Source: Alitta virens (lineage: Eukaryota; Annelida; Polychaeta; Phyllodocida; Nereididae). Taken from it: DNA of 64,000 nucleotides. The notes beneath the pieces are model-generated. The model saw only the letters and a list, made by a program, of their open reading frames with translations, was not told the origin of the DNA and searched no databases. Location: assembly GCA_932294295.1 (NCBI GenBank), contig OW028582.1:3777515-3841514 (forward strand). Reading direction: 5' to 3'. Both the position numbers and the translations under genes were made by a program. This document shows positions 59,157 through 64,000 of the stretch, in pieces (position 1 is the first letter of the stretch; every line of letters begins with the position of its first letter).

Positions 59157-60841
59157 CAAATTAACCATTTTTGGGGGGAAATTGGCAATAAATTTGTGTT
59201 TGATGGACTTTTCTTATATAACATTTGTGACTTGCCTTTGTACATAAACTAAAGGAAAACTATTGAGTGTACATCTCTTGCTTGCAATTAGTTTGGAAGT
59301 TATAAGCCTATTGAACTTGTGGAAGTGAAGGCCATGAAAGTAGGATTTCGCCTCCTCTATTTTTTAAGTCTGGCTACGGCCCTGTAGATTGCTTCACAAA
59401 AAGCATATAAAACCATAATTCTGCGTGATTTGCCTTCCTTGAACATAATTGGGCAAGTTTGAATCGCGGACCATAGCTCAACGGTGCCTAGGTTAGTTGT
59501 GTGGGACCACATGTGAGTTGCTCTCAATGAGATTCTGTAGACCCTTGCTGTGTTCGGCAATTTAAACTCGCTATAGATGGCGCAAGGGGTCAACTTGTAG
59601 ACAGCATATCCATACGTTATTACAGCTATTTCCATAAACTTGGAAATCAAATGCTCTTGAAAATTGAATGTGAATCCTATATCCTAATTGGCTAAGAAAC
59701 TACCATGGCAAATAGGAATCCTGGATTTAGATGACATCCTCTGGAGTATGGTTTCCAGGTCAAAGATATTGGCTGTAAATAGCATGCAATGCAAAACAAT
59801 TATTCAACCAAACATTATTCATACATAAACAAATCTCTAGAATAAATCTATTACAGCATCACAAATATAATGGCGACTATATTCAGAAACACTGTGGAAT
59901 TCTGGGAGATGATTTACAAACGGTTTGAACTGGAAACACCGTTATATTAGGAATCAGGAATTTAATTAATGAGCTTTGTCTTCCAGGAAATTGGGCTTGA
60001 TTTTTGGGTGGTTTCCATGGTAACCATTGAAAATGACATGAAAAGCATCAATGCGTTGAGAGCACCTGCTTCATGGTGAAAAATATTATCGACCAAATCC
60101 TTGGAAATCCCTCTTGCATAGGACATTTTTGTATTGCTTCCCTGTAATCACACAGAAATAGAAACAATTTTTTTAGAAAAATATGACCTCCTTATTGAAA
60201 TTTGGTCCAATTTTTGTTCATAAAAATTAAAGACAGGTTTATATTGTAGAATTTGGTCTCTTTATTACATTTAATGTTGTCACAATATTAAAGTTTGGAG
60301 CCTAAAAGAATTTCCAGTCATATTTGACACATTTGTTAGTCATATTTCGAATAAAATTCCAAAAATTATTACCAGAACATCTTAACATTCGATATTGTAG
60401 ACTCCCAAAACATTTCAGCAATATTTGAGATAATATTCCAAAATATCGAAACATTTTAGTCATCATATTAACTAACATTATGTCAATATATTGAGACATA
60501 TTGTTACATAAAAGTGTGGACCCGAGAAAAGCCTGCAGAAATATTATAAATTATATTAACAAACAAACTTGTCAAAATTATTTCCTAATGAAATATATTA
60601 TAAATCATTGCAGTAACCCCCAACATGCCATGTATAATGTGATTTAAAATTTTTGTGCTTGCCAGGATTGCACTTAATGGTAAGGTGGTCTTAATATAAA
60701 TAAAATACAATGGCATTAACATAATTAGGTTCAAATATGGGTGGTCTTAATAGTGAGGTTGTCTTAATAATTAGGTGATCGTAGGTAAGGCTTCCAACTG
60801 TCTACAAGTCGACAGCTATAATAATTGACTTTTGATTCAGC
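59157..60841. other. AT-rich non-coding DNA
   Basis: About 1.7 kb. The longest ORF, 97 codons on the minus strand (59357-59650), has no recognisable domain and is treated as unsupported. Weak GTGGTCTTAAT repeats at 60676-60775 may be a transposon relic (compare 54826-55007). Confidence 0.5.
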
Positions 60842-60962
60842 TGTGGGCGAGCATTTTTGCAAAGCAATCTAGAGCGGTGAACATGGAAGTAAGTTGTTTG
60901 GTCAGCACGTTGCGGTCACTTCTGTTTCCAGGGACCGGGAAGATTCAAGGGTCCCGGGCACT
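60842..60962 (-). mobile_element. Interspersed repeat family R3, copy 2
   Basis: Reverse orientation to copy 1. The minus strand reads GGGACCCTTGAATCTTCCCGGTCCCTGGAAACAGAAGTGACC and later CTCTAGATTGCTTTGC. It ends with the complement of TGTGGGCGAGCAT, which also starts copy 3. Confidence 0.6.
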
Positions 60963-61072
60963 GCTCCAACAGAGTTAAATTCCCTTGAGACATCTCCATT
61001 AATCATCTCATCATTACATCTGCTTGTGATGGGTAATAAAATGCGACCAATATGACCTACTAATGAGACAAT

Positions 61073-61291
61073 ACAAGACATGCAGAAGTGGGTGGTGAGT
61101 GGATTAGAGCTTTACGTCCTGCATTTCTGCACCTGATGGGCTAATTAGGACAGGCAGGGACCATGGCAATGAGACAAAGGATGAAACAGCCATCCAACTT
61201 AGGCTCGACCGGGAATCAAACCCGTGACCCAGTGGTTTAAAGCCAAGTGCGCTACCACCAAGCTAGGCCCCACCTACAAGGCATGCAAAAA
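61073..61291 (-). mobile_element. tRNA-derived SINE family S1, copy 4, with 16-bp target duplication
   Basis: The longest S1 copy. Body 61089-61275 has box A TAGCTTGGTGG, box B GGTTTGATTCC (61212-61222), the TTGGATGGCTGTTTCATC body, the CCTGATGGGCTAATTAG block and a short CCACCACCC tail. Flanks ACAAGACATGCAGAAG (61073-61088) and ACAAGGCATGCAAAAA (61276-61291) match at 14 of 16 positions, a slightly aged target duplication. Confidence 0.85.
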
Positions 61292-61604
61292 GTTTTGACA
61301 ACGACAATTCGACTAGAAGTTGGCTTATGGCAAATAACAATCCCTGTGACTATTTATGAGTTCCTTAATCTACTATAGAAACTATTAATCAAACTTAACT
61401 TAATGCAGGGTGGGGCTGACCATATGCCAAATGTATATCCAGTGGATATGTATTCACACTACTTTGTACAAATTGGCAAGAATAAATGGTTTATGGTTCT
61501 GATCTCGGGTAACATTTTAGATTAATAGGATAGGGCAGGGTGTGGCTTCACTGATGTCTGACTGGGTACAAGTCGAATGTCTGCGCCACCTATATTCACT
61601 TTAA
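61292..61604. other. AT-rich non-coding DNA, nothing recognised
   Basis: About 310 bp without any supportable feature. Confidence 0.5.
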
Positions 61605-61871
61605 ATTGTGGGCGAGCACTGCGAGCGTGTACAGATTCGCGTTTAGAGCAACTCACCAAATGTTTCGCACAACTAACCCAGCCCCTTTTGACCTATGGTC
61701 CTCCATTCAAACCTGCTCAATATTGTACAAAGAATACAAAACAGCCGAGATTAGTATATAATACCCTGTGTGTAAAGCCATCTAGAGCACATTGGACTAA
61801 TTTGTTTGGTCAGCAATACGTTGTACATGCATAGCGATCTCGTAAAAGTAGGTCACTTCAGTTTCCAGGGA
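61605..61871 (-). mobile_element. Interspersed repeat family R3, copy 3, abutting a MITE
   Basis: The plus strand starts TGTGGGCGAGCACTG and ends CAGCAATACGTTGTAC..GTAGGTCACTTCAGTTTCCAGGGA, the complement of R3 copy 1. It is longer than copy 2 (about 270 against 120 bp). The usual GGGACC..GATTCAAGGGTCCC end is missing; the inverted-repeat element at 61872 begins exactly there. Confidence 0.6.
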
Positions 61872-62073
61872 ACACTCGGCGGCATTGATTTTCACTACGA
61901 CATCGAAATTCGCCACTTTGAATAAAGTGCAATAAACACTAGATGGCTGTCGGAGTTATAGAATACTATAAAAAGCTAGTTTTGCAACAAGTCATGGACT
62001 TGCAAGGTGTATAATCATGTTTTACAGGGGTGGCGAATCTCGTGTCATGGCGAATTTCAATGTCGCCGAGTGT
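61872..62073. mobile_element. MITE-like element with about 45-bp terminal inverted repeats
   Basis: Left end 61872-61916 starts ACACTCGGCGGCATTGA and closes ATTCGCCAC. Right end 62030-62073 is its reverse complement (GTGGCGAAT..CAATGTCGCCGAGTGT) with a few mismatches and a small indel. The 113-bp AT-rich interior has no ORF. GC-rich ends in AT-rich DNA and a 202-bp total length fit a non-autonomous DNA transposon; the superfamily cannot be assigned. Confidence 0.8.
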
Positions 62074-62377
62074 ATAAACAATTAAATAAAGTATGACCTC
62101 CTGCAAGTAGATGTCATAAAGAAATTAGAAATAACATCATCCCAGTCAAAAAGTTGCAAAAGCCTTTGATGGAAATGGAAAATGGTTAGAATTATTAATA
62201 GAATGAGAAAATGTTGTTATCCATTTAAGACAAACGATGTGCAAATAAAGGTAAACTACTGAGATTTATTCAAGAATGTGTAAACTTTCGGGCCCGACTG
62301 TATATAATGGAGTACTGTTTCATTTTGATATTTTACAGATTTTCATTTCAGATTGAACATCATTTAATTATATTACG
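62074..62377. other. AT-rich non-coding DNA
   Basis: No feature recognised before the polypyrimidine tract. Confidence 0.5.
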
Positions 62378-62615
62378 TTTTCCTCCTTTCTTTCTTCTCC
62401 TTCTTTATTCTTCTTCTATTCTTCTTCTGTTTCTTCATTCTGCTTCCTCAGTTTTCTTCTTCTTCTTCTTTTTATTATTCCTCATCTTCTTCTTCCTCCT
62501 CTTCCACCTCTTGTTCTTCTTCTTTTATTTTTCTTTCTTCTTCTTTCTTCTTCTTCTTTTTTTATTTTTCTTTCTTCTTCTTTTTCTTCTTCTTTCTTCT
62601 CTTTCTTCTTCTATT
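62378..62615 (+). repeat. Polypyrimidine tract, imperfect TTC repeats
   Basis: About 238 bp, almost entirely T and C on the plus strand, built from TTC, TTTC and TCC words with rare A or G. The F/L/S-rich ORF across it (62307-62669) is a by-product. Such tracts can form triplex DNA. Confidence 0.95.
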
Positions 62616-62730
62616 GTGACAACAGTCAAAGTAGCACTGACAAATTATATATTCAGGAGATGCTTTTAAAAAAAGACTGCCACAGCATTTTTGGTTCAGT
62701 GTACCAGGAGAAGTCACACCCAAGCTGATG

Positions 62731-63212
62731 TCCGTCTGTCTGTCTGGTGTCTGTCTGGTGTCTGTCTGGTGTCTGTCTGGAGTCTGTCTGGAGTCTGTCT
62801 GTCTGGTGTCTGTCTGGTGTCTGTCTGGAGTCTGTCTGGTGTCTGTCTGTCTGTCTGTCAGTCGGGCTGTCCGTCTGGTGTCTGTCTGGTGTCTGTCTGG
62901 AGTCTGTCTGGGGTCTGTCTGGGGTCTGTCTGTCTGGTGTCTGTCTGGAGTCTGTCTGGTGTCTGTCTGGTGTCTGTCTGGAGTCTGTCTGGTGTCTGTC
63001 TGGTGTCTGTCTGTCTGTCTGGTGTCTGTCTGGAGTCTGTCTGGTGTCTGTCTGGTGTCTGTCTGTCTGTCTGGTGTCTGTCTGGTGTCTGTCTGGTGTC
63101 TGGTGTCCGTCTGGTGTCTGGTGTCTGTCTGGTGTCCATCTTGTGTCTGTCTGGTGTCTCTCTAGTGTCTGTCTGTCTGTCTGGTGTCTGTCTGGTGTTT
63201 GTCTGTCTTGTG
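62731..63212 (+). repeat. Minisatellite, 11-bp unit GTGTCTGTCTG
   Basis: About 482 bp of GTGTCTGTCTG and GAGTCTGTCTG units, interspersed with GTCT tetranucleotide expansions. Variants such as GGGTCTGTCTG and GTGTCCGTCTG occur throughout. Because 11 is not a multiple of 3 and the unit has no stop in any frame, several frames on both strands stay open (134-197 codons). These ORFs are artefacts of the repeat. Confidence 0.96.
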
Positions 63213-63612
63213 CTACATCCAGTTGTTTGATCAAATTTCTCGGCAACTAGATGGGTACACAAATAAATGCCCTTTATTCTTCCCTATTGTTGATTGAATT
63301 ATTTTCTAAGATCAGGACATTGGTGTATCCTCCAATCTATGGTCATGAATGCATCCCACAAGCACTTAATACACGAGAAGAATTTCAGTATATGACTACC
63401 TTACTTATAATTAATTTATGATGGCCACAGACCCAGGTTCTTACCAATATGAAACTTCACGTTGTTTACCCCTGGAAAATCAGTACCGATATTGAAATAT
63501 ATATTGAGAACTTATTTCGAATCACCAGTGGCATTCACCACATTAATGTCATGCACAGCGTAATTCTCAAATTGACTGGACAGTCTTCGAACGACAAGAC
63601 TTTGTGTTCCTG
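63213..63612. other. Non-coding DNA, nothing recognised
   Basis: About 400 bp without supportable features. Confidence 0.5.
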
Positions 63613-63662
63613 ACGGCAGGTGGCGCACATGTGTTGAGAGATAGCCGATTGCCACCTAGTGG
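63613..63662. promoter_or_regulatory. Convergent pair of CTCF-like motifs
   Basis: TGCCACCTAGTGG (63650-63662) is a perfect minus-strand match to the bilaterian CTCF core CCASYAGRKGGCR. ACGGCAGGTGGCG (63613-63625) matches the same core on the plus strand at 11 of 13 positions. They point toward each other 24 bases apart. The motif matches are visible; occupancy is inference. Confidence 0.35.
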
Positions 63663-64000
63663 ATATTTTAAAGATATTGCGATATATGATGTAGAACAAA
63701 TACCCAAAACAAAAACTGATTTAGCATTTAATAGAAAATTGGTAATGCAGAATCATCTGTGTATTTTCGTAAACGAAAATAACTAATCTTACATATTGTT
63801 ATGAAAAAGTTTTCAAGGCCCAATACACATAACATAACAAATATCTATGTGGCCTTCACCAGACATAAACAATAAAATGCAAATTCAAGATGAGGCATGC
63901 ATTGTTTCAAAAATACTAGTTTATTCCAGCTCAGTATTTTTCATCACTTAAATAAACAATTGCAAATTCCAGAGTAAGGCCAAAACAGTTGGCGCAAAAA
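63663..64000. other. AT-rich non-coding DNA to window end
   Basis: A 60-codon ORF (63604-63786) overlaps the CTCF-like pair and has no recognisable domain. Nothing else seen. Confidence 0.5.

Noticed and set aside
59357..59650. 97-codon minus-strand ORF considered as an exon or retroelement piece
   Set aside because: No recognisable reverse transcriptase, integrase or other motif; length is compatible with chance.
62307..62669. 120-codon ORF rich in phenylalanine, leucine and serine
   Set aside because: Translation of the polypyrimidine tract, not a membrane protein.
62653..63262. Overlapping ORFs of 134-197 codons rich in TPDRHQ or SGVCLVSVW
   Set aside because: Products of an 11-bp minisatellite without stop codons; low-complexity and open in several frames.

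Overview
The window reads as nuclear DNA of an animal, most likely a marine invertebrate. No prokaryotic gene organisation is present: there are no long ORFs, operons, rRNA or functional tRNA genes. The DNA instead carries tRNA-derived SINEs (two with clear target-site duplications), LINE 3' ends, fold-back/MITE-like elements and simple repeats. The species cannot be named from the sequence.

Region 1 (1-43585) is one uninterrupted satellite array, all in one orientation, visibly richer in G+C and CpG than the DNA to its right. Using a conserved hairpin as ruler, I count 72 complete monomers plus a partial one at each end. They fall into discrete length classes: about 701-706 bp (full length, 35 copies), 677/678 bp (27-bp deletion, 18 copies) and 327/328 bp (about 377-bp internal deletion, 19 copies). 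These classes recur in a fixed order and build higher-order repeats (HORs). A 5.1-kb core of nine monomers occurs three times (from 501, 8763 and 26301). A six-monomer 3794-bp HOR is tandemly duplicated almost without change at 15591-23178. Each full-length monomer holds a TATA-like motif and several short hairpins, but no recognisable gene.

Region 2 (43586-43785) is exactly 200 N, a placeholder-sized scaffold gap directly at the satellite edge. The true array length and its junction with the right flank are therefore unknown.

Region 3 (43786-64000) is AT-rich intergenic or intronic DNA with no supportable host exon. It contains four copies of one tRNA-derived SINE, a second SINE with a conserved-looking body, three other tRNA-like fragments, two decayed LINE 3' ends with different tails, four inverted-repeat elements, several small families of 2-3 copies, a 238-bp polypyrimidine tract, a 482-bp minisatellite of about 11 bp period, and a convergent pair of CTCF-like motifs near the right end.

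The most notable structure is the satellite with mixed-length monomers and layered HORs, not a protein-coding system.
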